Source of the DNA: Tricholoma matsutake
Taxonomy: Eukaryota > Basidiomycota > Agaricomycetes > Agaricales > Tricholomataceae
Reading direction: 5' to 3'
Length of the DNA: 64,000 bases
NCBI GenBank assembly: GCA_026075535.2
Contig: AP026542.1
Location: forward strand, 5,828,001-5,892,000
In this document: positions 53,037 through 63,591 of the stretch, piece after piece
Layout of the letters: each line of letters begins with the position of its first letter
Numbering within the stretch: position 1 is the first letter of the stretch
Notes under the pieces: generated by a model
What the model saw: the letters and a program-made list of their open reading frames with translations, nothing else
What the model was told of the DNA's origin: nothing
Databases searched by the model: none
Made by a program: the position numbers and the translations under genes

Positions 53037-54644
53037 ATGTCTTCCCCACATGTACATCTTCTAGTTCTCATCCATGGCATGTGGGGCAGCCCAAACCATT
53101 GCGCTGAGCTCAGTCGAATCGTGCGCGAAACTCATTCGAAGCCGAGTGCAGACGGCGTTATGCTTGAAGTGTTGATTCCGAAAGCGAACAAGTCACGATT
53201 AACGGACGATGGCATTGACTGGTGTGCGGAACGAGTTGCTATGGAGGTATAATGCTCGTTTACAATTACAGCCTGGCAATGAAAAGTGGTTGATAACGTT
53301 ATCACCAAAGGTAACGAATAAAATTCAGGAGCTTGAAAGCAACGGAAGGAAGATTACTAGATTTTCTGTCACGGGCTATAGCCTTGGGGGTCTTGTGGGT
53401 CGCTATCTCATATGGTTTGTCTTATAACATCCGCATTGCCCTCTCCGCTTGCACCAACATGCATGTAGTATCCTCTATCAGCAAGGTTTCTTCGAAACCA
53501 TCGCTCCGGTCAACTTCCACTCCATAGCCACACCTCACCTCGGCGTTCCACGCTTACCCACCCTCGTTTCAACCGTTGTATCTTCGTGCGCCCCGCGGCT
53601 CATGAGGACTGGAGAACAACTTTACTGTGTTGATAGATGGGGTTCGACTGGAAAACCGCTGCTGCAAGTGATGGCAAATCGAGGTATGTTCTTGTGTCCA
53701 TGTTAACCGGCTATCCAACTTCTGCCAGAGGCCAGAACGAATATTTTACCAAGCCCTCGCCTTGTTTCCATATATAACATTTTATGCAAACGCGTCAGTA
53801 GTCTGTAGCCCACCTTGTGAACTGTGAATATCTGCTAATCACCTCGACCACAGTATCAACGATAGAACTGTGCCGTACATCACGGCTGCGATAGACATAG
53901 AGGATCCTTTCTCCGATCACGAGACGAGTGGCATTGAAGTGTATGTATCAGCCATGTCCTCAACACCCTCACAACTTATTCTCTATCCGCAGAGAATTTA
54001 ATGGAAAGTACAGCCCTATGATCAACAGCTACATTCTTCCTGATGTTCCCCCACCTCCACCTTCGAAACCTATTGTGTTATCACCGAACTGGTTTCACTA
54101 TCACCTGGAAAAGCAGGGATTTTTCATGCCACGCATTCTTCAAGCTCGTTATCCGTTTAACTTCGTACGCTGTCCGCCTGGCAAACGCGTAGTCTTCTCA
54201 TGGAGGTTAATATTTCAGGTGGTCTTCGCTCTGCTCCCAGCTATAATACCGCTAGCCATATGTACACTCCTCATCTACTTGCCATTTGGCACTTACAATT
54301 CCCGAGCTCGGATACGTCTACTGGAGAAAGATGTCAACAGCCGAAAGCTCATTGGTGTGTTTGCAGAGCTCGAAAAGACCATGGTCGATATTATAGACCA
54401 TCCTGGAGCTAGCCTGTCTCACTCTACCCCCACCGAAGCGCCGCAACAAAGGTCAATATTAACCCCTCTCCAATATCAAATAGCAGCATCGCTCAACAGG
54501 TTACCGATTAACAAACGGCTGGCGTTCATCAAAAATGTCACGAACTCACATGCGGTTATAGTATGTCAAAACGTCAAACGTTTCGAAACAGATCGTGCTG
54601 GCGAGGGAGTGGTGCAGCACTGGGCGGCGTCATTCAGTTTGTAG
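53037..54644 (+). CDS. DUF676 family serine hydrolase / lipase-like protein
   Basis: Relative of yeast Rog1 and Lpl1, alpha/beta-hydrolases acting on phospholipids or glycerides. About six exons with short introns at roughly 53248, 53415, 53683, 53797 and 53941. The N-terminal strand and oxyanion region read HLLVLIHGMWGSPNHC. The nucleophile elbow is SVTGYSLGGLVGRYLI with the Ser in GYSLGG. An Asp/His-type region follows (SIATPHLGVPR; then NDRTVPYITAAID). The C-terminal part has a strong hydrophobic segment (FQVVFALLPAIIPLAICTLL), so the protein is probably membrane-attached. It ends with the family signature HAVIVCQNVKRF. One acceptor needs care: the third intron must end at the second AG (GGCCAG) to give RERIFYQALALF. 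The substrate is unknown. Confidence 0.87.
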
Positions 54645-55126
54645 CGCTCCTTTTGTTCGGAAGTTTGCGTAGTAATTGTGGGAACGCACTCAGTGACCGT
54701 GTACCAGGGGCATGGTGAGAAACATTGCACAATTTCTTCTTGCACAATGGTATGGAGGCACATTGTCAATTCATTTTGTTATATTTAAGAATGTAGTGAT
54801 GATGTGTCTCATGGAAAAAAATCATGCATATGCATATTTCTCCAATTTATTCAATTTATTCTGAGGGTTCATTGGAGAATGCCCTTGGTATAATGTGGGA
54901 AAGAGGCAGTATTGAGGAACAGGAAAGTTTTATTGTATACGTTCCTCTCTTTTTTTCTTTTTTTTTGGTGGAGCGTTTCCCACGAGGGGAGGCATTGGGT
55001 ACAACGTTGCCTGCTAGGGGTTCCAAGGAGTCTTAACCTCGGAGTAGTATTGATAAGAAAACCGCGAGGAAATGTGTTGGAGCAGACAATCTGTGGTTAA
55101 CTTATCAAGTTCGTCTATTTATCTAT
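54645..55126. other. intergenic region left of the MITE
   Basis: AT-rich 3' flank of the lipase-like gene. It includes a T-run near 54945-54970 and no gene. From here to the right end of the window no host gene was found. Confidence 0.4.
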
Positions 55127-55173
55127 TTTTAGGCCCTTTCCGGCGCCCCGGTTAGTGCTAACTTGCCAGGTTA
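55127..55173 (+). repeat. left terminal inverted repeat of the MITE
   Basis: Pairs with 55562-55609 read on the minus strand; see the element entry for the mismatches. Confidence 0.85.
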
Positions 55174-55561
55174 GTCACTGTTTGTCATGGTCGGGTCACA
55201 GTCATCACGTGGCCACATAACCTGATAGCAAAACAATTCCCGCCTCGTGAGGTGGCTGCGTTGCTCCAATGTCGTGCCCACCAACCATGGGTGGCAATGT
55301 TATGACCATTATTCGCTTCCTCTATAATTTTTCAATACTCATGAATGGTATCACTATGTAAAATTCCCTGTGATGTCATCTCAATTCGGGCCAATCACTG
55401 TGCTCACTGTCACTGATGACGACGAGCAATGCCGCCAGACGAATCCCACGTTGCGAAGGGACAAAAAAAAAATTCATCAATTCACGTGATCTTTGGACGT
55501 TACCATCAGAGTGACAGGCTGCCTACCAAGACATGTACATATAAGGCAGTTTATGCTAGCC

Positions 55562-55609
55562 TAACTCTGGCAAATTAGCACTAACCAGGGCGCCGAAAAG
55601 GGCCTAAAA
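55562..55609 (-). repeat. right terminal inverted repeat of the MITE
   Basis: Pairs with 55127-55173; one base longer because of a single-base insertion near the inner end. Confidence 0.85.
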
Positions 55610-55696
55610 GTTAGTACTTACGATCGATTACATCCATTGCTCATCATCGTCACTGCCATTTCATGTATACTCATGTCGAATATGGATCACTCCCTC

Positions 55697-55841
55697 AGAC
55701 TTTCTACTACTCTTCAAGTGTAGAGCTGAGGCGAGTATCCTCTTTATATGTATCAAAAGCCATTGTACTTAACCTAGTATAGTTATGTTGTTTATAGGTA
55801 ATAACATAGACTTTCTACTACTCTTTGAGTGTAGAGCTGAG
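55697..55841. repeat. 34-bp direct repeat pair
   Basis: A 34-base unit beginning AGACTTTCTACTACTCTT occurs at 55697-55730 and again at 55808-55841 with two differences (CA against TG). The sequence TGTTTATAG also recurs nearby (about 55788 and 55849). The pair lies directly left of an LTR and could be a remnant of a tandem duplication or of an older repeat. Confidence 0.7.
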
Positions 55842-55858
55842 TTGTATTGTTTATAGCT

Positions 55859-56050
55859 TGTTGGAAGGAAGCCCCGAATTTGAAGCTTCCAACACTAAAG
55901 GGAACTGAGTGCTATAAGGAACTTAGTATATTTCGGGGAAGAAACTAAGATACAGTATAAGTGCTCAAGTATAGACTATATATGACTGGAATAACATGTG
56001 ATAACTGTGATGCATGTGATAATGGTGATGATGTAAGAGGCACTCTTACA
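55859..56050 (-). repeat. LTR of a second gypsy-like family (192 bp)
   Basis: On the + strand it begins TGTTGGAAGG and ends CACTCTTACA, so on the minus strand it runs TGTAAGAG to CCAACA. Just to its right the minus strand has a purine-rich tract ending GGAGTATGAGAGAG, placed as a polypurine tract before a 3' LTR. Both ends resemble those of the LTR at 63592-63802, including short hairpins GGAAG/CTTCC and TAAGAG/CTCTTA, although the middle parts differ. Its matching 5' LTR is not seen. Confidence 0.7.
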
Positions 56051-56781
56051 CTCTCTCATACTCCAAAAAAAATGACTGGGCAGGGGGGGCAGGGTAAATC
56101 AACAAGTTGCAGGCACACTTTACACGTCAGTGAAAACATTGAGTTGCCTGGGAACTGATGATGGCTAGTGACAGGTTTTGATGAGGACAGTCAATGATGA
56201 GGGCAGGCAATGACCAGGCGATGATGAGGGCAGGTGACAAGAGCAGGTGATGACAAGGGCAGATGATGAAGGCAGGTGATGACAAGGGCACCCGGCAGGC
56301 AATGACAAGGGCAAGCATTGATGAGGACATTGACAAGTAATGGGTCCAGGGAACAGTGATAGGGTGCTGAGCAGGTGTAGCCAACGGGGGGGGTGATGTG
56401 GATGGGGCTGGTGATGTGGATGGGGCTGGTGATGTGGATGGGGCTGGTGACATGGACAGGGCTGGTAACATGGACAAGGCTGGTGACATGGATGGGGCTG
56501 GTGACATGGATAGGGCTGGAAATGAGAGATGACTCATTCCAATGAACATGCATGCTCATCGTTGAGGTTGAGAGGAGGGGCTGGGAACTTGACTGGGCAG
56601 TTTGTGTTGTCATTCTTATGGTCCTGGTAGCTGGTTTGGACTGTTGTGGGGCATAGGTGTGTAATGCCATAGACCTCCATTGGGTGTCAATTCTGGCCAG
56701 TTCTACTATGCTTGCAGTGCTGGTGGTCTTGGAGCTGGGGGCGAGGTTGATGTTGAGTGACAATGGGAGTAGGACAGGGGG
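56051..56781 (-). other. remnant sequence between the LTR and the gypsy insertion
   Basis: 731 bases, low in complexity. Minus-strand open frames exist (56191-56934) but the peptides are repetitive (PIHVTS repeats) and carry no domain. It may be left-over body of the element owning the 55859 LTR, separated from the gag fragment at 62807 by the later insertion. Confidence 0.4.
56392..56520. repeat. 18-bp minisatellite, about seven units
   Basis: Head-to-tail copies of an 18-base unit of the type GATGTGGATGGGGCTGGT. The first three copies are identical; later ones vary (GACATGGACAGGGCTGGT and similar). Being a multiple of three it translates on the minus strand as a six-residue repeat, which creates a long but meaningless frame. 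A looser GATGA/GGGCAGG repeat precedes it at 56160-56340. Confidence 0.85.
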
Positions 56782-57217
56782 TATAAGGGCAACCTCAGCC
56801 TCTAGCAAAGGGAAATCCGAAGTTAAAATTATACTAAATATTACAGGGATTGGAGGCACACTGAGCAAAGGGAAATCCAAAGAGAAAACTCTAAGGACCC
56901 CTTTGCCAATGCCCAGTATATGTGAAGACTGCAAAAATCAAATAATAATCTAAAAATAGCAAAGGCAGAGATAGGCAGATCAAGGCTGCCAAATGACATC
57001 ATACCAAGGGGTAGATGTTGGAAGGGGTGCTCTGCCTCTAAATATAAAACTGCCAACATGCACAAATGTGATAGAAAGGGAAATTAGTAATAAAATAAGG
57101 GAAAATCATAGAAAATGAAGGATAGAAGGAAATGAAGTGAGGAAAAATATAGGACAAATGTAAAAAATAGGAGAAACACACAGGGCACCCCCCCGAGTCC
57201 CCCCTAGTCCCCTTACA
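56782..57217 (-). repeat. 3' LTR of the gypsy element (436 bp)
   Basis: Starts (+ strand) TATAAGGGCAACCTC and ends CCCCTTACA, giving minus-strand ends TGTAAGG and CTTATA. Near-identical copy of 62371-62806. AT-rich in the middle. Confidence 0.9.
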
Positions 57218-57230
57218 TCACCCCCTCTCT
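57218..57230 (-). promoter_or_regulatory. polypurine tract of the gypsy element
   Basis: Minus strand AGAGAGGGGGTGA directly abuts the 3' LTR, where plus-strand DNA synthesis is primed in LTR elements. It overlaps the last stop codon of the pol frame by two bases. Confidence 0.8.
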
Positions 57231-60200
57231 AAGATGCATCACCCTGATGCATTCGAAATTGCATACTACCAAAGTCAGTGACTTGAATGCGATGCAGTGC
57301 AGCAGTGTGCCATTGATGGAATTCTTTGACTAAGTGAGGGGTATTCACATCGGAATCTTCGACCCATGAGTTCTCCTCATACCCATAACCCTTCCAGTGC
57401 ACTAAATACTGGAGTTTTCCTTGGCGCAACTGGCTGTCCAAGATCGACTCGACGTTGTACTGGGGTTCTTCCTCGATCACTGGAGGCAGTGGTGGTGGAC
57501 ATGAATGGCATCCTGGGAATGGATCTGGGGGAGCTGGAAGGAGTCTGACGACATGGAAGACTGGGTGGAGTCTGGACATGGAGGCTGGGAGGTGTAGACA
57601 ATAGGCATGTGTTCCAACACACTTGACAATAGGAAAAGGTCCCAGAAAGCGATGAGCGAGTTTCTTGGAGGGACACATAGTGGAGATGTCACTGGAGTCA
57701 AGGTAAACTTGATCACCAACCTTGTACTGAGGGGTCGGAGAATGGTGTTGGTTGTAAAAGTGTGCCATGTTGTCCTTCGCCTTCGCTAAGGCTGTCTTTG
57801 CCTCCTCCAAGCTATCCTGCATGCATTCTATGAACTCATTCACCATCTCGATGTGTGAGGGAGTTTGGCAAGGTTTGAATCCCATGCGTGGATGTTGTCC
57901 AGTGTCTAAGAGGAAAGGGGTCTGTTGAGTGGAAGCATGGACATGGTTGTTGTATCCAAACTCGGCCAAGGGGAGAAGATCATTCCAATTGTCCTGGTGC
58001 TCATTGACAAAGATGTGGATGTACTGCTCCAGTTCCTGGTTGACTGGCTCAGTCTGGCTGTCAGTTTGTGGGTGATAGGTGGTCGAAGCAAGGAGTTTGA
58101 TCCCCAGAAGTTGGTACAGCTTGCAAGTGAACTCTGCCACAAACTGAGGGCCACAGTCAGAGAGGAAAGCACCAGGAAGTCCATGTAATTTCCACACATG
58201 GTGGAGATATAGTTGGGTGGCACCCAGGGTGCTGACAGTGGTGTGAGTGGGAATGAAGTCAGTGCATTTTCCCACTGAATCAACTGTTCACATCACCGCA
58301 TCAAATCCATTCGACTCTGGCAACTCCACCACAAAGTTGACACTGACAACATCCCAATGACTCTCTGGAACAGGAAGAGGGTGTAGGTCACCAATGGGTT
58401 TGCAACAAGGAATCTTGGTGCGTAGGCAATGGTCACAAGTACAACAATACTGACCAATAAATTGTGACATTTGTGGCCACCAATAATTCTGTGAGGTGAG
58501 CTCCAAGGTCTTCCAGCATCCAGGATGACTGGCAATCTGTGAGTCATGGTGTTGGGATATGATGCGCCGGTGAAGGTCTGGGTCATTGGGGATGTAGATG
58601 TGATCCCTGAAATACAACAAGTCCTCCTTTTCAGCCCACTCTGCTGCATGCAGGAAAGGGTGGATCCCTTCCTCAGTTCTTTAACAGCTCAGGCAACAAC
58701 ATCCTCATGTAAACTGCTATGGTTTGTGCGATGAATGTTGCATAGGATGTTCCGCTCCTCACCCTGGGGTGTGATGCCTTCCAGCGCCTGAATGGTGAAC
58801 AGGTCTGGCTTCAACAACACAATGTTTTGATTGTCATTGCTGCCATCCCCATGGTCTGCATGTCGGGAGAGGGCAGCAGTCTTCCCCATGCTGCAACCCA
58901 GATGGTGGTGCAAGGAGAAGTCAAATCTGGATAGATACAGGGACCGATGAGCTTGATGATGGTTCAATTTTTTGGCCATCATAAAGTACTTGAGATTCTT
59001 GTAATCCGTCCAAATTTCCACCTTGTGTTGGGCACCCTCGAGGAAGTGTTGCCACTCCTCAAGTGCACACATTATCACCAACATCTCCTTATCATGGATC
59101 TTGTAGTTTCACTCTACAGCACTAAGGCTTTTGGAGTAGAATGCAACAGGATGCCGCTTCTGGTCCTCCAGAGACTGCTGAGACAACACGGTGCCCATCG
59201 CAAAGTCAGAACTGTCGGCTTCTACATGAGAAGGGTGTGAATCATCAGCAAAGGTAAGAATGGGAGTGGAAGTGACCATCTTCTTAAGCTTTTCGAATGC
59301 CTCCTGTTGTGCATTATCCCACCTCCATGCCTCCTTTCCTGTCAAGTCGAACAGTGGTCATGCATGATGTGAGAAATCCTTGATAAAATGCCAATGGAAA
59401 TTTATGAAGCCCAGGAAAGACTGCACCTCTTTCTTGTTCATGGGCATTGGCCAAGTCGTGACCCTGTTCACCTTGATAGGATCCATCTCCACCTGACCCT
59501 CCAAGATAATCAGGCTGAGGTACTTGATCTTGGTCTTCTCAAAGTTGCACTTGTCCTGACAAAGGTAGAGTTTGTATTGTCGAAGTCGTTCTAGAATGAG
59601 GCGCGTGATGCGACGGTGCTCTTCATCTGTGCGAGTGAAGATGAGGATGTCATTGAGATAGATACAAACAACACCTTCAAGGATGAGGTCATGGAAGATG
59701 TTGTTCATCATGGTCTGAAAGGTGGCAGGACTATTAGTAAGGCCAAAGAACATGATGAGCAGTTCAAAAAGACCACAGTTGGTATGAAAGGCTGCCTTCC
59801 ACTCATCTCCCTCCTTTATCCTCACATTATTGTAACCCCAATGGACGTCAAGCTTGGTGAAGTATTGGGCTCCATGGAGCTGGTTCACAAGTTTGGAGAT
59901 GAGAGGTAATGAGTAGTGATTTTTGACCGTGATGTCATTGAGCCTTCTGTAGTCTTGAACTGGTCGAAGTGAGCCATCCTTCAAGAAAAAGGGAGAGGCC
60001 ATGGGTGACTTCAATGGTCAAATACATCCAGAGGCCAGGTGCTCATTGATGAACTGGTCAAGCTGTCACTATTCTTCAGGAGAGAGAGGATAGACCTTGC
60101 AGGATGAAGGGGTTGCACCAGGGGTGAGTTTGATTGCATGATCCCATGGCTTGCATGCGGGGAGAGAGTCAAACGATTCCTTGGAGAACATGTCCCCAAA

Positions 60201-61120
60201 CTCATGAAGATGAGGAAGCAAGGAATTAGTAGAGGATTTAGCAGCATTGTTTTTGTGGAAGGCCTCGGCGAGGCATTGGGATATGTTTGATGTAGCACAC
60301 ACCTCGTGCAATGGATGAATCACAGTGTAGAAGATCTGATTCCTTCCTCCACTTCCTCTGGCTCCTCCTCATCATCATCTGAGTCCGGCATCAGATCAGG
60401 AACCCCTTCTAACTCCACTTCAGGTATAGGCAGGGGTCTGGCATGACACTTCTGAGTATGTTGTATTGAGGCCTTTTGTCCATGATGTTCTTGCCAGGCT
60501 TCTGTGAAACAAGTGCAACAGCAGGATGGACACCGGCTCATTGTAACCTCCCCAGTATGCCAGTTGACCTCTGGGTTATGGTCTCAAAGCCATGGATAGC
60601 CCAAAATCATCTTCTGCTTTCCTAATTGAGTGACAGAAAAAAGGGCATGCTCACTATGATCTTTGTGACGGAGGACCAGGTCTACAACCTCTCGGATGGC
60701 ACCAGCTTTGTTTGGGGACCCATCCACATTATAAACAGGTATTGGACGCGAGAGTGAGCAAGTATTCAGGCAATGTTGTTGTGGGAGATGGGCATCAATG
60801 AAGACACCGGTCGCACCAGAGTCCAGGAGCGCAGAGACACCAAGTATCTGTCCAGTGTCAGTAGTCTGTAGTTCGATTGCTAGGTTCAAGGAATGTGTAG
60901 AGGGAGTGGATGCAACAATATATTTGCATGGTAGTTTGCACTCCCATAATTTAATTTGGGGGCATGGAGCAGAGGGAGAGATGGGAAGAGCAGGTACATC
61001 TTTAGCCAACTTTGAAGGGTCAGAGAGGGGAACAGTCATGGAAATAGATTCATTCTCTGGGGATTCAACTGACAAAACTTCAAAGTAGTTATGGACAGGC
61101 AGTGAGGGCATACAATTCAC
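57229..61120 (-). pseudogene. gypsy pol: protease, RT, RNase H, integrase, chromodomain (degenerate)
   Basis: Read on the minus strand. The protease has LDSGATGVFID (61120-60584). RT blocks include SPMASPFFLKDGSLRPVQDYRRLN, split here as SPMASPFFL and SLRPVQDYRRLN, then KLDVHWGYNNVRI. The catalytic YxDD box is altered to YLND (59660-59649). RNase H has the VEADSSDFAMG block. The integrase zinc region (QHHDSQIASHPGC, then CTCDHC) is followed by a core whose first catalytic Asp is Asn (SVNFVVELPES, 58338-58336), then SDCGPQFVAEF and TDSQTEPVNQELEQY. The chromodomain (SILDSQLRQGKLQYLVHW, then GYGYEENSWVED) ends the frame. Stops at 60584, 60069, 60018, 59358, 59109, 58689 and 58288, plus frame changes near 60320 and 58640, make it non-functional. 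Confidence 0.9.
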
Positions 61121-62306
61121 TCACTGCAAATAGAAAAATCCTGCTCCTCTACAACTTCTGACTTGATCTCCTCTGCAACCTGATCCTTCGCCTCCTCAAC
61201 ATCTACAAGCACCAACAGGTCTTGGAGGAGTTCATCTTGCCCCTTGGGGGTGAGCATGTGGATATCCTGACAATGGGGACACACTCCGGCCCTGTGCCCA
61301 GTTTCCCCACAGCCATGCATGGCTGTGGGCTGCATCAACATCCATTGGTACTGGGACATTGACAGTGGGTGTGGGAGTCTGATGGACAGGAATGGGGTTA
61401 TGGTGGGGAAGGGTTCGATTGAAGGTGTAGGGTGCATGAGTGGTAGTTGGAGCACAGAATGCAGCATTAAACACTGCATTTGTGAGTTGGTTCTCATCAC
61501 AGAGTGAAGCAGCTTCATACCAAGCATAGATATCATCATCTGCTGGGTGCCCTTCCAACATCTGTGCAACCTGGTCCTGAATTTCTCAATTGAGGCCCCA
61601 TTGGAACTTCACCACAACTGGTAGCCCACTCCCATATCCTGCCATGTCCACCAAATCCTTAAACTCGTTGATATAGTTGTCCACAGATTGACGTGCCTGA
61701 TGGTAAGAGGATGACTTGAGCTGTGTCACTGCTCAGTGGCACTCATTGAGGGGACAAAAGTGGTGTACAAACTCTGCTCAAAAGTCACCCCAAGTGGAGA
61801 AAGGTAGAGAACCGAGCTCTTTAGTTTGGCGCAGAATACAGTCCACATAGAGATAGGTGCATTCAGATTTCATGTATGTGAAGGCCCAATAAATTTTTGC
61901 AGCCTCGTCGACGAATTGATGCAACTGGAGACTGATGTACAACTCACAGGAATTAAGGAATGCATGCCCCTGTGCACGTGCACCATTAAATTTGGCAGGG
62001 GGAGACAGTTTGATCTGGGTGTGGGGCATTAGGCAGCACATTGTTGTTGGGCACACTTGGAGTCGCAATGGGGGGAATATTGGTTGTGGAGCTAGTCTGA
62101 AGGGTTCTGATGAAGTTTTCAATTGTAGATTTAAGTGAATCAATTTGTGCGCATATTCTGGTAAAGTTGCTTTCAAGTGCATTGAGGCGCTCTGATGCAT
62201 CCATGTCGCTAGGGGGCACATTTGGTGAAAATGGTGGTGCACTAAAGGCAGGACTGTTGGGAACGGTGTGTAGGGAGTCTGTGGAGCCTTGGGAAGCATC
62301 GTCCAC
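61117..62306 (-). pseudogene. gypsy gag (degenerate)
   Basis: Begins MDDASQGSTDSLHTV (62306) with a helical segment (RLNALESNFTRICAQIDSL). The capsid-like part FNGARAQGHAFLNSCELYIS continues in another frame, so a frameshift lies near 62000-62030. A PMDVDAAHSHAW segment and a zinc-knuckle-like stretch (HGCGETGHRAGVCPHC) lie in yet different frames near 61300. Stops interrupt the region around 61570-61780. The short leader 62307-62370 lies between this and the 5' LTR; no clear tRNA primer site was recognised in it. Confidence 0.8.
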
Positions 62307-62370
62307 TCTGTACCTGCCTATCTTGGGCAGCGCATTTGCGATTTCAGGCCTTAGAAGAGAGTTTTTCTAC

Positions 62371-62806
62371 TATAAGGGCAACCTCAGCCTCTACCAAAGG
62401 GAAATCCAAAGTTAAAATTATACTAAATATTACAGGGATTGGAGGCGCACCTAGCAAAGGGAAATCCAAAGAGAAAACTCTGAGGACCCCTTTTCCAATG
62501 CCTAGTATATGTGAAGAATGTAAAAATCAAATAATAATCTAAAAATAGAAAAGGTGGAGATAGGCAGATCAAGGCCACAGAATGACCTCATACCAAGGGG
62601 TAGATGTCAGAAGGGGTGCTCTGCCTCCAAATATAAAACTGTCAACATGCACAAATGTGATAGAAAGGGAAATTAGTAATAAAATAAGGAAACATCATAG
62701 AAAATGAAGAATAGAAGGAAATGAAGTGAGGAAAAATATAGGACAAATGTAAAAAATAGGAGAAACACACAGGGAACCCCCCCAAGTCCCCCCAAGTCCC
62801 CTTACA
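62371..62806 (-). repeat. 5' LTR of the gypsy element (436 bp)
   Basis: Same ends and same length as 56782-57217, no indel, 28 substitutions by eye. Confidence 0.9.
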
Positions 62807-63591
62807 GCCTCTCCATTGCTGTAAATAGCAGCAAGCCTTTCCTCTCCCAGAGCATGATTTCCACCTGCTTTATCTGGGGTCATTGTCTCAACCTCCCCCT
62901 GTTCCTCAGCCTCTTGAGCTGAGGTTTCCCTCATGGTGAACATTCTTGTCACCAACTGGGTTTTACCATGCTTGGGGCATTCCTTATCCCCCCTGTAGTG
63001 AAGGCCACCACAGTTGAAGCACATGGGCTTTTTGGCATCATCAGGCTTCTTGACTGATGATGTATGTAGTCCATCTTCTCTGGGAGGTCTGTCCCCAGAC
63101 ATGGTCAGTCTGGGTTCTTGACAATCATGGTGTTGATGATCTTGATCCTCATCCTTCCTTGGATAACTCCTCAAGTGATCGTTTCTTTTTGAATGTTCCA
63201 GGCAATCCCTGGAACAGCCTTGAGGTCTAGCTGGTGATGGTTCCATGGTATTTGTCAGCTTTGATGATGTGGAAGGAACCTTTGCCTTGGAATGCTCTGC
63301 TATGCACCTTGCGTCTTTGAGATGCCTCTTGGTACACTTGACCCTTTCAGCTGTGCAGGCAAAGTGCAACAGAATGTCTATTGTACTGGTTTTGGCTGAG
63401 CATCCTCTATCCAGGATGAAAGAGACTATGCCCAATGGCAACCCTGCCAGTAGCTGAGATTTGAATGTGTACCTGTCTGGTGCACAGATCATCCTGGCAG
63501 CATACCGCTCCAGTTTGTGATAGAAACTCATAATGCCTTTGTCCAAGTTATATTCCACACCAGAATTTCTCTGTCAACATGTTGGTCATGT
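62807..63591 (-). pseudogene. gag fragment of a second gypsy element
   Basis: An open frame of up to 287 codons (63558 leftwards) carries a capsid C-terminal helix region (SFYHKLERYAARMI; YTFKSQLLAGLPLGIVSFIL) and a zinc knuckle (CFNCGGLHYRGDKECPKH). These are typical of basidiomycete gypsy gag. Upstream the frame is broken: a piece reading MTNMLTEKFWCGI sits just before 63558 and is followed by a TAA, and more N-terminal capsid sequence is replaced by an LTR at 63592. Downstream the frame runs into the 5' LTR of the other element at 62806. It is therefore truncated on both sides. Its codon and base use differ from the neighbouring degenerate gag and it has far fewer stops, so it may be younger. 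Confidence 0.8.

Larger units (their letters stand above)
55127..55609. mobile_element. MITE-type non-autonomous DNA transposon, 483 bp
   Basis: Two long terminal inverted repeats bound the element: 55127-55173 on the left and 55562-55609 on the right. They match over 47-48 bases with three mismatches and one single-base indel. The core of the repeat reads TTTTAGGCCC, then CGGCGCCC and GGTTAGTGCTAA. The interior has no open frame of note and holds an A-run near 55466. The outermost GGCCC/GGGCC is flanked by TA on each side (55130-55131 and 55605-55606), which would fit a TA target duplication of the Tc1/mariner kind; that class assignment is inference. All three mismatches are C on the left against T on the right copy. 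Confidence 0.85.
56782..62806 (-). mobile_element. decayed Ty3/gypsy chromovirus
   Basis: About 6.0 kb, minus orientation: 5' LTR 62371-62806, leader, gag, protease, reverse transcriptase, RNase H, integrase with chromodomain, polypurine tract, 3' LTR 56782-57217. Order PR-RT-RH-IN and the chromodomain place it among Ty3/gypsy chromoviruses. The coding part is broken by at least seven stops and several frameshifts. The LTRs have the same length with 28 differences by eye. The bases next to the outer LTR ends (GGGGG left, GCCTC right) do not match, so no target-site duplication is seen. Fungal transposon, not an infectious agent. Confidence 0.9.

Noticed and set aside
53333..53527. Second + strand frame in the DUF676 gene
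   Set aside because: Shadow of the exon carrying GYSLGG; the real frame splices at 53415.
56191..56934. 247-codon minus-strand frame
   Set aside because: Its length comes from the 18-bp minisatellite and from reading into the LTR; the peptide is repetitive and has no domain.
56051..63591. The two outer LTRs (55859 and 63592) as the ends of one large element enclosing the gypsy copy
   Set aside because: Their middle parts differ and the pol end with its purine tract to the right of 63802 shows that the right LTR belongs to an element lying outside the window.
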